A DNA stretch of 37,123 nucleotides from Phycisphaerales bacterium (GCA_028291615.1 JAQGHM010000296.1:1-37123); one strand, 5' to 3'; shown: positions 23,691 through 32,529, counted from the first letter of the stretch. A program made the numbers and translations. Notes: generated by a model not told the origin, from the sequence alone.

Positions 23691-24905
23691 ATGCCCGACA
23701 CCCAAGCGATCCTGGAAGATGGGAAGAAGTACCTGATCGGCAACTACGCCCGCCTACCGATCGTGATGGCGCGCGGCGAAGGTTCGCGCCTTTGGGACAG
23801 TGACGGCAAGGAATACCTCGACCTCTTCGCGGGCTTCGGCGGTTGCATCCTTGGCCATTGTCATCCGGAGTTGATCCGGGCCGCGACGGAGCAGGCACAG
23901 CGGTTGTGGCATGTGGGGAACACGTTTTACACGACGCCGCAGATCGAGTTTGCGGAGGGGTTGAATCGCCACGCCTTTGCGGGGCAGGCGTTTTTCTGTC
24001 ACAGCGGCGCGGAGGCGAACGAGGCGGCGTGTAAGCTGGCGCGGCTGCGCGGACATCAGGACGGCGGGAAAAAGTGGAAGATCATCTCGCTGCACAAGAG
24101 CTTTCACGGGCGGACGTTGGCGATGATCGCGGCGACCGGCAATCCGGCTTATCGCGCTGGGTTCGAGCCGGCGGTGCCGGGCTTTATACAGGTCGAGGGC
24201 GGAGACTTCGCGGCGCTCGACGCCGCGGTGGATGATGAGACGGCGGGGATCATCATGGAGCCGATCCAAGGCGAAGGGGGCGTCAACCAATATCCAACTG
24301 ATTATCCGGCGAAGGTTCGAGACCTGTGCGATCGTCGCGGCGTGACGCTGATCTTCGACGAGGTGTGGACGGGATGCGGGCGGACGGGGCGATGGTTTGC
24401 GCATCAGCATTTCGTGGGCAGCGGCGGCGGCGGGGTGACGCCGGACATCATGACGCTGGGAAAGGCCGTCGGCGGCGGACTACCGGTGGGCGTGATGTGG
24501 GCGCGGCCGGAGATCGGAAAGCTGCTGGTGCCCGGGACGCACGGTTGCACGTTAGGCGGGAACCCGATCTGTATGGCGGTGGCGCGGACGATTTTTGAAG
24601 TGATCGAGCGCGACGGGCTGGTGGCGCGGGCCGAGGCGCTGGGGCGTCATGCGGTGGCGCGATTACGTGAAGAGACCAGGCTGAAGGCGAAGATCGCCGA
24701 CCTGCGCGGGGCGGGGTTGATGATGGGGATCGAACTGAAGAGTGCGCCGCAGGCGGGTTTCGTCGAGCGGGCTCTCGCGAAAGGGGTGGCGATCAATCTG
24801 ACGGCCAAGCAAGTCGTGCGACTTGCGCCACCGATCAACATCAGCAATGAGGACTGGGACGCGGGACTCGATCGCGTCATCGAAACGCTCGTCGCCGAAC
24901 AATGA
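23691..24905 (+). CDS. argD: Acetylornithine aminotransferase-like class III aminotransferase
   Basis: ArgD transfers an amino group from glutamate to N-acetylglutamate semialdehyde, the step after ArgC. The 404-residue protein shows the ArgD pattern: LIGNYARLPIVMARGEGSRLW at the start, FYTTPQIEFAE, FFCHSGAEANEAACKLAR (101-118), KSFHGRT, Asp223 for the PLP ring nitrogen in FDEVWTGCGRTG, and the PLP lysine Lys258 in TLGKAVGGGLP. Trp225 stands where acetylornithine aminotransferases usually have Gln, so a related activity (succinyl-DAP, ornithine or GABA) cannot be excluded. The frame open from 23646 is rejected because MPDTQAILEDGKKYL starts the family alignment. A lipoprotein gene follows after 10 bases. 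Confidence 0.88.
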   Translation: MPDTQAILEDGKKYLIGNYARLPIVMARGEGSRLWDSDGKEYLDLFAGFGGCILGHCHPELIRAATEQAQRLWHVGNTFYTTPQIEFAEGLNRHAFAGQAFFCHSGAEANEAACKLARLRGHQDGGKKWKIISLHKSFHGRTLAMIAATGNPAYRAGFEPAVPGFIQVEGGDFAALDAAVDDETAGIIMEPIQGEGGVNQYPTDYPAKVRDLCDRRGVTLIFDEVWTGCGRTGRWFAHQHFVGSGGGGVTPDIMTLGKAVGGGLPVGVMWARPEIGKLLVPGTHGCTLGGNPICMAVARTIFEVIERDGLVARAEALGRHAVARLREETRLKAKIADLRGAGLMMGIELKSAPQAGFVERALAKGVAINLTAKQVVRLAPPINISNEDWDAGLDRVIETLVAEQ

Positions 24906-24915
24906 GTTGACACCC

Positions 24916-25815
24916 ATGAGCATGCAACGTCGGCTATTTCGCGTCGTGACTGGGTTGATGCTGACCGCCTGTGGGACGCTGGGCTGGAGTTGCGGGCCGA
25001 AGAAACCGGCTGCGACCCCGCCGCCACCGACGCCTGCAGAGGCGAAGGCAATCTTCTTCGCACCGGACGCGCAGTTGCGCCAGACCGACGCGGTGCCCGA
25101 GCAGCAGTTGTTTACCCAACTGCTCGTCTACCGGATCACGGTGCCGGCTGGGAGCATCAGTTTGAGCAACGATTTCTGGAAGCACGTAGACGAGCATGCC
25201 GTGGACATCCCGACTTACGAGGTGCTGTACAAGAACGGCGTGCGTGTCGGCGTCGCGGCGGCGTCGGAATGGGACTACTTCAAGGAAATCCTCGACAAAC
25301 AACCGGCGAAGACGCAGCCGGGCGCATTCAGCGGGACCGCTGCTCGGGACATCGATCTGGAGATGAAGCTGAAGGTGCATTATCAGGACTTATTCTACGT
25401 CGACAACAGCGGCGAACTCGTTGGCCGATCCTTTGACCGCTGCGATAACCTTTTGCGAGTTGCGTTTCAGCCCGCGCCGCGGAAACCGGGGACGGTGCGG
25501 CTGGGGATTTGCCCGGTGGTGCGGTCGATGCGGGAAAAAATCGTGGCGACCGGAGACGCGACGTTCAACCCCGTGCCCTTCAAGTGGGTTCACCCGGAGC
25601 AGTTTTACGAGCTGAACTTATCCGCGGATATTCCGTTGGAGAGTTTCCTCGTGGTGGCGCCGTCGCCTGAGGGAAAGTGGCCGAGCAGCCTGGGAAATAC
25701 CTTTTTGATCAACGACGGGCGGACAGAGCAGACGGAGACGGTGATGGTTTTTCGGCCGATCACGTATCGACAACGGAGCGGCGAGACAAAGAGCGTGGCG
25801 ACGACTCAGCCTTGA
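24916..25815 (+). CDS. Lipoprotein of unknown function
   Basis: The 299-residue protein begins with a basic end and hydrophobic segment leading to the canonical lipobox LTAC (Cys19); a second Cys follows at 26. The mature protein is soluble, with a Pro-rich start (PPPPTPAEAK) and then mixed alpha/beta sequence: FTQLLVYRITVPAGSISLSN, HVDEHAVDIPTYEVLYKNGVR and MVFRPITYRQRSGE. ITVPAG and LLVYRI suggest beta-rich periplasmic packing. No family was recognised. It begins 10 bases after argD and is probably co-transcribed, although no metabolic link is apparent. It converges on trpF. Confidence 0.8.
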   Translation: MSMQRRLFRVVTGLMLTACGTLGWSCGPKKPAATPPPPTPAEAKAIFFAPDAQLRQTDAVPEQQLFTQLLVYRITVPAGSISLSNDFWKHVDEHAVDIPTYEVLYKNGVRVGVAAASEWDYFKEILDKQPAKTQPGAFSGTAARDIDLEMKLKVHYQDLFYVDNSGELVGRSFDRCDNLLRVAFQPAPRKPGTVRLGICPVVRSMREKIVATGDATFNPVPFKWVHPEQFYELNLSADIPLESFLVVAPSPEGKWPSSLGNTFLINDGRTEQTETVMVFRPITYRQRSGETKSVATTQP

Positions 25816-25853
25816 CGATGGGACGAAGAATCCGATCCCCCAAGGATCCGTCT

Positions 25854-26519
25854 TTATGCGTTCCCGACAGCCGTGATGAATGCTGCGATCCGTTCCGGGG
25901 ACTTTTGACCGAACGATTCTTCAACCCCACTGCTGACGTCCACCGCATACGGCTGCAGTAGGCGGACCACGGCGGCGACGTTGTCGGGCGTGAGCCCACC
26001 GGCGGCGATCAGCGGCGGAAGTCCTTCGAATGTGCCGGCTCGTTGCTGGACCGCGATCGCGTCCCAATCGTTTTCCACGCCGGTCCCGCCCGGGGCGCTG
26101 CCGGGGGTTTCCAGGACGAAACCGTGCAGGTTGGCGAGATCGAGCGATTCCATCGCCTCGCGCCAGATGGCTAATTCGGCGGCCAGGGTTTCGCGCGAAG
26201 CGCGGACGGCCTTGAGCACGGTGAAGTCGCGCAGGGCGGCGACGGTGGCAGGGGATTCGTGCCCGTGCAACTGGATGTGGCGGATGCCCAGGCTGGCGGC
26301 GAGATGCTTTATTTCTTCCACATCCTGATCGACGAAGAGCGCGACGGGCGTAACGAACGCAGGGAGCGAATGAAGGATTTCGCGCGCGATCGCGGTCGAA
26401 ATGCAGCGCTTGGCCTGGGGATAGAAGTTTATGCCAATCGCGTCGGCTCCAGTGCGTGCGGCAGCTACGGCGTCCTGGGGACGCATGACGCCGCAGATCT
26501 TGACGCGGGTGCGGGGCAT
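25854..26519 (-). CDS. trpF: Phosphoribosylanthranilate isomerase with altered general-acid residue
   Basis: TrpF rearranges phosphoribosylanthranilate in tryptophan synthesis. The 221-residue TIM barrel has the general base Cys9 in VKICGV, LFVDQDVEEI, HIQLHGHE, AAGGLTPDNV and YAVDVSSGVEE for phosphate binding. At the position of the usual catalytic Asp (the LLD phrase before GGTG) this protein has Glu137 in FVLETPGSAPGGTG; the codon is GAA at 26109-26111. Glu may still serve as acid, but the change is uncommon. The frame is open to 26771; ATG 26519 begins the family alignment, though no good ribosome site precedes it. No other trp gene is nearby, and it is divergent from rhaB. Confidence 0.93.
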   Translation of the reverse strand: MPRTRVKICGVMRPQDAVAAARTGADAIGINFYPQAKRCISTAIAREILHSLPAFVTPVALFVDQDVEEIKHLAASLGIRHIQLHGHESPATVAALRDFTVLKAVRASRETLAAELAIWREAMESLDLANLHGFVLETPGSAPGGTGVENDWDAIAVQQRAGTFEGLPPLIAAGGLTPDNVAAVVRLLQPYAVDVSSGVEESFGQKSPERIAAFITAVGNA

Positions 26520-26627
26520 GGTGGATATCGTATGACACGGGGGGCGGCGCGGGCAACTCGACTGGCGTAGACCCGCCGTGCGCGTTGCTGTAGAAATGTC
26601 CGCGAAAGGGCGCGGAAGGAGCATTCG

Positions 26628-28112
26628 ATGGCGGCGAGGAATTTGCTGGCGTTCGACCTGGGGGCGGAAAGCGGGCGGGCGCTGCTCGGCCGATTCGATG
26701 GAAAACGGCTGACGCTCGAGGAGAAACATCGATTTGCTAATCCAAATGGCCGGATGAACGGGCGGCTGCACTGGAACTTCCTGGCACAGTGGGAGGAGTT
26801 GAAGGCCGGGTTGCGAAAAGCGGCCGCAGGAGGGACGGCGATTGACGCGATCGGCGTGGATACGTGGGGCGTGGATTTCGGTTTCCTCGATCGCAACGGC
26901 GATCTGCTGGCAAACCCCTACATGTACCGCGACGCGCAGACGGATGGGATGCTGGAGAAGGCGTTCGCGAAAGTACCACGGGCGGAGATCTTCGAGGCGA
27001 CCGGAATCCAGTTCATGCAGCTTAATTCGCTCTACCAGATGATGGCGCTGGCCGAGCGAAAAAGCCCGCTATTGGAAATGGCCCAGACGATGCTCTTCGT
27101 GCCGGACCTGTTCAACTACTTCTTCACCGGCGAACGCGCGGCGGAATTCTCGATCGCGACCACCAGCCAGATGTACGATCCACGGAAGCGCGACTGGGCG
27201 ACGGCGATGCTCGGACGATTGGGCTTGCCCACGCACTTCCTGCCGCGGGTGGTGCCGTCGGGAACCCGGCTGGGAAACCTGCGGGCCGACGTGGCGGCGG
27301 AATGCGGCGCGGCGGGCGACATCCCCGTGATCGCGCCCGGCTGTCACGACACCGCCAGCGCCGTCGCAGCGGTTCCGGTGCGCGGCGGCGATGGCGACTG
27401 GTGCTACATCTCATCCGGCACCTGGTCGCTGATGGGCGTCGAGACGCCGCAGCCGATCATCAACGAAAAATCGCTGCGGTTGAATTATACGAACGAAGGG
27501 GGCGTGGCCGGAGACATCCGTTTTCTCAAAAACATCATGGGATTGTGGTTGGTGCAGGAGTGCCGGCGACAGTGGCTCAAGGACGGCCATGAGTTCAGTT
27601 ACGCACAGCTGACGCAGATGGCGACAGCGGCGCGACCATTCGCGGCAGTGATCGATCCAGACTTTAAGCCGTTTCTGTCGCCCGGCCAAATGCCGCAAAA
27701 GGTGGCTGAATTCTGCACCAAGACCGGCCAGCCGCCGCCGGCATCGACCGGCGCAATCGTGCGAACGTGCCTCGAAGGATTGGCGCTCACTTATCGCAAG
27801 ACGATCGAAGGGCTTGAGGATGTGTTGGGCCGGAAAATGGGCGTGATCCACATTGTCGGCGGCGGAACCCAGAACGAACTGCTGAACCAGATGACCGCCG
27901 ATGCCTGCAATCGGCCGGTCGTTGCGGGCCCGGTGGAGGCGACGGCGATCGGCAATATGCTGGTAACCGCGATCGCCTTGGGCGACATCAGCAACCTGGA
28001 AGAAGGGCGGGCGGTGGTGCGGGAAAGTTTCGACGTAAAACGGTACGAGCCGAAGAATGCGCTCGCGTGGGAGGAGGCGTATGGCCGATATGGGAAGGTG
28101 CTTCAGCGATAG
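26628..28112 (+). CDS. rhaB: Rhamnulokinase
   Basis: RhaB phosphorylates L-rhamnulose with ATP, the second step of rhamnose catabolism; planctomycetes often degrade rhamnose-containing polysaccharides. The 494-residue FGGY kinase has AFDLGAESGRALLG at the start, GVDTWGVDFGFLD (76-88), PGCHDTASAV with the catalytic Asp241, YISSGTWSLMGVE, and the C-terminal IVGGGTQNELLNQMTADACN. Length and motifs match RhaB rather than xylulose or glycerol kinase. AAGGAG lies six to seven bases before the ATG. It is followed after 27 bases by an amidohydrolase gene. Isomerase, aldolase and regulator genes are not in the window. Confidence 0.93.
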   Translation: MAARNLLAFDLGAESGRALLGRFDGKRLTLEEKHRFANPNGRMNGRLHWNFLAQWEELKAGLRKAAAGGTAIDAIGVDTWGVDFGFLDRNGDLLANPYMYRDAQTDGMLEKAFAKVPRAEIFEATGIQFMQLNSLYQMMALAERKSPLLEMAQTMLFVPDLFNYFFTGERAAEFSIATTSQMYDPRKRDWATAMLGRLGLPTHFLPRVVPSGTRLGNLRADVAAECGAAGDIPVIAPGCHDTASAVAAVPVRGGDGDWCYISSGTWSLMGVETPQPIINEKSLRLNYTNEGGVAGDIRFLKNIMGLWLVQECRRQWLKDGHEFSYAQLTQMATAARPFAAVIDPDFKPFLSPGQMPQKVAEFCTKTGQPPPASTGAIVRTCLEGLALTYRKTIEGLEDVLGRKMGVIHIVGGGTQNELLNQMTADACNRPVVAGPVEATAIGNMLVTAIALGDISNLEEGRAVVRESFDVKRYEPKNALAWEEAYGRYGKVLQR

Positions 28113-28139
28113 GCGCGCACGTTCGCGGGTTCCAAATTC

Positions 28140-29096
28140 ATGCTGATCGATTGTCACGTTCACGTCTCCGCACTGCTGCCCGAAAACGGGCTGATGTCGG
28201 CCAAAATCCTCAAGAGCTTTCCGTTCCGGTTCATGCAGTCGCGGCTGGGAATCCATCACGTGGAGGGGCAGGACGAGGCCATCGAAAAGGCGCTGACGGC
28301 GCGGCTGTTTCAACTGCTCGATGACACGCGCGACCTGGACGCGGCCGTCGTGTTGGCGTTCGACGCGGTCTTCACCAAAGAGGGCGTGTTCAACACCGAC
28401 ACTACGCACCTTTACGTCAAGAACGATTTCGTGATCGGCTTGGCCAAGCGGCATCCCAAGGTGCTCTTCGGCGCGTCGGTGCACCCCTATCGCAAGGATG
28501 CAATCGCGGAACTGGAGCGCTGCATCGCGGCGGGCGCGGTGCTGCTGAAGTGGCTGCCGCTGACGCAGGACATCGACCCGGCCGACCCGCGCTGCATTCC
28601 GTTTTACGAATGTCTCGCCCACCACGGCCTGCCGCTGCTTTCGCACACGGGCGGCGAAAAGACGCTGCCCAATATCAACCCCGACGTCGCCAGCCCGGCG
28701 CTATTGACCGAGGCCCTGCGGCGCGGCGTGACCGTGATCGCGGCGCACTGCGGCACGCGCTCGGCGATGTTCGAAACCGATTACGTCGAACTGTTCGCGC
28801 GGATGGCCAAGGAACACGAGCACCTGTACGGCGACACCTCCGCGCTCAACCTGCCCACGCGATCGGCGGCGTACAACACGATCCTGGCCGATCCGGCGGT
28901 GATGGCGAAAGTTGTACACGGCAGCGATTGGCCGGTAATCCCGGTGCCGCCGTTGCGACTTGGCATCAGCAGCGTCGCCGAAATGTTCCGCGAGCCCAAC
29001 TGGCTGAAGCGGGACATTGAGATCAAGCGGCGGCTCGGTTTCGGCCAGGAGTATTGGGAGCGGGCAGCGAAAGTGCTGAAGCTCCAACCCAGGTAG
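28140..29096 (+). CDS. Amidohydrolase-family (Amidohydro_2-type) TIM-barrel hydrolase
   Basis: The 318-residue protein starts at the metal site: His6 and His8 in MLIDCHVHVS. The other ligands and catalytic residues follow the superfamily order: Lys137 in VLLKWLPL, His169 in LLSHTGGE, His203 in IAAHCG and Asp263 in HGSDWPV. This resembles the decarboxylase/lactonase-like branch (ACMSD and 2-pyrone-4,6-dicarboxylate lactonase relatives). Rhamnonate or lactone hydrolysis would suit a gene 27 bases downstream of rhaB, but that is inferred from position only. Because the protein begins at the metal motif, the ATG at 28140 is secure. It converges on the membrane protein at 29122. Confidence 0.85.
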   Translation: MLIDCHVHVSALLPENGLMSAKILKSFPFRFMQSRLGIHHVEGQDEAIEKALTARLFQLLDDTRDLDAAVVLAFDAVFTKEGVFNTDTTHLYVKNDFVIGLAKRHPKVLFGASVHPYRKDAIAELERCIAAGAVLLKWLPLTQDIDPADPRCIPFYECLAHHGLPLLSHTGGEKTLPNINPDVASPALLTEALRRGVTVIAAHCGTRSAMFETDYVELFARMAKEHEHLYGDTSALNLPTRSAAYNTILADPAVMAKVVHGSDWPVIPVPPLRLGISSVAEMFREPNWLKRDIEIKRRLGFGQEYWERAAKVLKLQPR

Positions 29097-29121
29097 GGTG
29101 GGCCACGCCAATCCCGTTCGA

Positions 29122-29661
29122 CTAAACCGCATCTTCATTTCGATACAGCTTCGCGATCCGCTGCGCCGGCTCAGGCGGCGGCCCATCTCCATAGACCTTC
29201 ACCAGCCGAACATTGATCAGCATCGCCAAAAGCAACCCCTCCTGGCGCGGCGTGCGCGTCGGCGGCAGCTCGATGTCATCGTGCTTGCAGACGATCGCCA
29301 CGCTTGATTCACCGAGATTCCGGCCCAGCAACGTGACGCGCACCGAGGTGACATTGGCAAACGGCGCGACCCGACAAACCGACAACCTTTTAAAACCCGT
29401 GCGGACGACAACGCGCCGCTGTTGCGGCAGCACCGTGATCTCATGTCTCGCCAGCACGCACGCCAGCGCAACTGCGCTGAAGACGCCGCCGAAGACGACG
29501 CTCATGTGCGCTTCCCACCGATAGGCAATAAACGAGGTCGCCGCGATCGACAGGTGCAATGCGCCCAAGGCGCTGAAAAACGCGACGGCAGTCCAGTTCC
29601 GCGGCGAGCGGAAGGTCACGCCGTCCATATGCGGATCTGCTTCGATTTCCCGACCGGGCAT
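29122..29661 (-). CDS. Membrane protein of unknown function
   Basis: The 179-residue protein has two predicted helices, NWTAVAFFSALGALHLSIA (about 22-40) and MSVVFGGVFSAVALACVLA (about 52-70), then a soluble C-terminal region of about 105 residues (EITVLPQQRRVVVRTGFKRL, VTSVRVTLLGRNLGESSVAI). The two-helix plus beta-rich tail layout resembles small PH-like or YdbT/bPH2-type membrane proteins, but no motif confirms it. The frame is open to 29763. The ATG at 29661 has GGAGG five bases upstream and is chosen. It is downstream of the oligoendopeptidase gene on the same strand, with 140 bases between. Confidence 0.7.
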   Translation of the reverse strand: MPGREIEADPHMDGVTFRSPRNWTAVAFFSALGALHLSIAATSFIAYRWEAHMSVVFGGVFSAVALACVLARHEITVLPQQRRVVVRTGFKRLSVCRVAPFANVTSVRVTLLGRNLGESSVAIVCKHDDIELPPTRTPRQEGLLLAMLINVRLVKVYGDGPPPEPAQRIAKLYRNEDAV

Positions 29662-29802
29662 TGAGGCCTCCGGACCAAACGAGCGCGCGTCGTTCCCCCG
29701 TTGGCAGCAGGATGAATCGTAGCGCGTCGCCGCGAAACCAGCAATAACAAAAGCAGATTGCACGGCTCGCGCCAGATTTTCGCTAGGCGATACTTGAAAG
29801 AT

Positions 29803-31521
29803 CTATCGAGGCAGCGAAGCCAGCTCATCGCCGATCGCGTCCATCAGCGGACGGAGCGTCCGCTCGGAAAAGTCGAAGACGATCCCCGCGGCGTTGAAGA
29901 GCTCCGGCAGCGTCCGCGTCCCACCTAGTCGCAGCGCCGCGCGATAATTACCAATCGCGCGGTGCGTATCCTCAAGCGATTTCACCCAGAGCTGCAACGC
30001 GCCAAGCTGCGCGATACCGTACTCGATGTAATAGAAAGGCGCATGGAACAGGTGGAGTTGCTTCTGCCAGCTCGTCGCGCGGACGTGCTCATAGCCGCTC
30101 CAGTCCAGTTTGCTCGAGAAGCGTTCGAGCAATCGCAACCACTCCGCCGTGCGTTCGTCGCGCGTGTGCTCCGGATGTGTATAGAGCCAGTGTTGGAACG
30201 CATCGATCGTCGCCATCCACGGGAGGAACTTGATGATCCCTTCGAGCAGCGTCCGCTTGGCACGGGCGGCGTCGCTGGGGTGGTCGTAGAACAGGTCGAA
30301 GTGATCGGCCCCGAGAAGTTCCATCGACATGCTCGCCACTTCGCAAAATTCCATCGGCGCGCTGCGGAGAAAAACCAGGTTCTCATCCCGTGCGGCCAGA
30401 CAATGAAACGCGTGCCCTCCCTCATGCAGCAGCGTCTCCACGTCGCGCTGCAGGCCGGCCGCGTTCATGAAGATGAACGGCTCGCGCGCCTCATCGAGCG
30501 AGCACTGATAACCACCCGGCTGCTTCCCCTTTCGGCTTTGAAGGTCAAGATTGTCCCGGCGGCGCAGCGAGTCAAAATCATCCGCCAGCGCCGGCGACAT
30601 CCGCTCGAAGATCGCCCGCGTGCGCTCGACCAAGAGCGGCGTCTGATCCTGCGCAAACGGTGCCAGCGCCGGGCGATTCTTCGGATCCATTGAAGTGTCC
30701 CAAGGCCGCAGCGCCGCCAAGCCAAGGTCCGCCTTACGCTGCGCATCCAATTCCGCAACCAGCGGCACGCAGGCGCTGGCGATCGAATCGGCAAAGGCCA
30801 TGCATTGCTCGGGCGTATAATCGAACCGCTTGTATGCCCTCCACGTGTAGCAGCGGTAATCCGGCATGCCTGCGTTCCGCGCGATGCGGCCGCGCAAGTC
30901 GAAGAGCTTGTCGAAGATCTCCTCGATCCGCTCGTGATCCTGATAGCGTCGCTGGGCGGTGAGCTCCCAAGCCTCCTGCCGAGTAGCGCGGTCCGGGTCT
31001 TCCAAATACTTTGCCATTTGCGGAAGCGTCAGTTCCTGCCCGCCAAACGTGACCATCATCTCGCCGCAGATCGAGTCGTATTCGGTGACGAGCTTGGTCA
31101 CCTCAGTTTCAAGCGCAACGTTCTCCTTGCGAAAGATCTCCACATCCGCGCGCCATTTCTTCGTGAGGATCGCGTATTTCCGGTCGGTCAGCGCCGCCGC
31201 ATGTGGGCTCGCGAGAAATTTCTTCTGCAACTCAAAGTGCAGCGGCTTGATCTTCGGTTCGATCTCCTCGACGTATTGCAGGTATCGCCGCTCGATCTCC
31301 TTGTCGTCGGTGTGGCAGCTCTTGTCGATGTACCGGCGGCTGCCATACTCGTCCATCACACTGGTCAATTCTGAAAAGTCCGCCAGCCATTTCTCCAAAT
31401 CCGTCACAGAGTTCAGCGGCCGTTCGACGAGCGCGCGATAAAGCGGCTCGCCCCGCGACCAATCCGCGGGATCAAATTCCACGGGAACAAATGTGCGCAT
31501 CGGGACGGCGGTTGCGGGCAT
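29803..31521 (-). CDS. pepF: M3-family oligoendopeptidase
   Basis: PepF-type enzymes cleave oligopeptides of about 7-17 residues in the cytoplasm. The 572-residue protein has the HEXXH zinc site in TLLHEGGHAFHCLAA (His366, Glu367, His370) and the third ligand in the EFCEVASMSMELL helix near 391-403. FTGSKDF-like elements of longer M3 members are replaced here by PGGYQCSLDEAREPFIFMN, typical of the PepF branch. SGYEHVRATSWQKQLHLFHAPFYYIEYGIAQLGALQLW is the substrate-binding C-terminal region with its conserved Tyr residues; this stretch is cited by position about 470-507. An alternative start at 31500 exists. The gene is divergent from the ABC ATPase, with 42 bases between. Confidence 0.93.
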   Translation of the reverse strand: MPATAVPMRTFVPVEFDPADWSRGEPLYRALVERPLNSVTDLEKWLADFSELTSVMDEYGSRRYIDKSCHTDDKEIERRYLQYVEEIEPKIKPLHFELQKKFLASPHAAALTDRKYAILTKKWRADVEIFRKENVALETEVTKLVTEYDSICGEMMVTFGGQELTLPQMAKYLEDPDRATRQEAWELTAQRRYQDHERIEEIFDKLFDLRGRIARNAGMPDYRCYTWRAYKRFDYTPEQCMAFADSIASACVPLVAELDAQRKADLGLAALRPWDTSMDPKNRPALAPFAQDQTPLLVERTRAIFERMSPALADDFDSLRRRDNLDLQSRKGKQPGGYQCSLDEAREPFIFMNAAGLQRDVETLLHEGGHAFHCLAARDENLVFLRSAPMEFCEVASMSMELLGADHFDLFYDHPSDAARAKRTLLEGIIKFLPWMATIDAFQHWLYTHPEHTRDERTAEWLRLLERFSSKLDWSGYEHVRATSWQKQLHLFHAPFYYIEYGIAQLGALQLWVKSLEDTHRAIGNYRAALRLGGTRTLPELFNAAGIVFDFSERTLRPLMDAIGDELASLPR

Positions 31522-31563
31522 AACACAATCCTCGTATGTTTCCGCCGAAGCTTAGCAGCCGCC

Positions 31564-32412
31564 ATGCCCACCGATCAACCACCCGCCCTCCGCCTCACCA
31601 ACGTCGGCCTGCGCCGCGGCGAAACCTGGATCCTGCGCGACCTCAATTGGCAGATCCCACAAGGCGTTTGCGCCGCGATCCTTGGACCCAACGGCAGTGG
31701 CAAATCAACGCTGACGCGCATCCTCGCCTGTCATTACTGGCCGACCGAAGGCGAATCCTCCGTGCTCGGCGCAAACTTCGGCGACGCCAACCTGCTCGAC
31801 CTGCGCAAATCGATCCGCTTGGTTCAGCCGACCGGGCCTTATGATATAGACGCCGAGTTGACCGCCCGCGAAGTCGTGCTCACCGGATTCTTCGGCACGC
31901 TCGGTTTATACGATGCGACCGACACCGGCATGGTTGCCGAAGCCGATCGGCTCTTGCTACAGGTCGGCCTGCCCCACGTGGCTGACCACGTTTACGCCAC
32001 GCTTTCCAGCGGTGAAAAGGTGCGAAACCTGATCGCACGTGCCTTGGTGCGCGAGCCGCGTCTGCTCCTCCTGGACGAGCCCACCGCAGGCCTCGACCTA
32101 TTGGCCCGCGAGCAGGTCCTCGCCACGGTGCAGGCGTTATTCGAGACCGACCAAGCGCCGCCCACGGTCGTTTTTATCACCCATCACGTCGAAGAATTGC
32201 CGCCCGCGACATCGCACGTCCTGTTGCTCGATCAGGGCCGCGCCGCAGCGATCGGAACTCCGGCACAGGTGTTACAAAATGACATCCTGTCGCGCGTCTA
32301 CCGCTGCCCGGTCGAGGTTCGGCTGGAGGGTGGCCGGCGTTACGTGCAGGTTCATCCGACCGCTTGGCGAGATCTGCTGCACCGCCCGGGGCCGCGCGAG
32401 CCCCGCACGTAA
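31564..32412 (+). CDS. ABC transporter ATP-binding protein, no permease adjacent
   Basis: The 282-residue protein has Walker A GPNGSGKST (41-49), Q-loop Gln88, a signature LSSGE (147-151) in place of LSGGQ, Walker B LLLLDEP (167-173) and His207 of the switch. Its length and features (CHYWPTEGESSVLGANFGD, GLPHVADHVYATLSSGEKVR) recall single-domain ATPases of the ModF/YlmA-like group rather than a typical importer subunit. No membrane component or binding protein lies next to it, so it may pair with a distant permease or act alone. The gene begins 42 bases from the divergent pepF. Confidence 0.88.
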   Translation: MPTDQPPALRLTNVGLRRGETWILRDLNWQIPQGVCAAILGPNGSGKSTLTRILACHYWPTEGESSVLGANFGDANLLDLRKSIRLVQPTGPYDIDAELTAREVVLTGFFGTLGLYDATDTGMVAEADRLLLQVGLPHVADHVYATLSSGEKVRNLIARALVREPRLLLLDEPTAGLDLLAREQVLATVQALFETDQAPPTVVFITHHVEELPPATSHVLLLDQGRAAAIGTPAQVLQNDILSRVYRCPVEVRLEGGRRYVQVHPTAWRDLLHRPGPREPRT

Positions 32413-32529
32413 CCCATTCTGCCACAACACCTTCGGCTTCCCCGATTTGCCTCCTTACCCCAACATATCGTAAATCCCCATTATCGATTCGCTTGCCAGC
32501 GAACCGACGTGGGAACGGGCGCCAATTTA

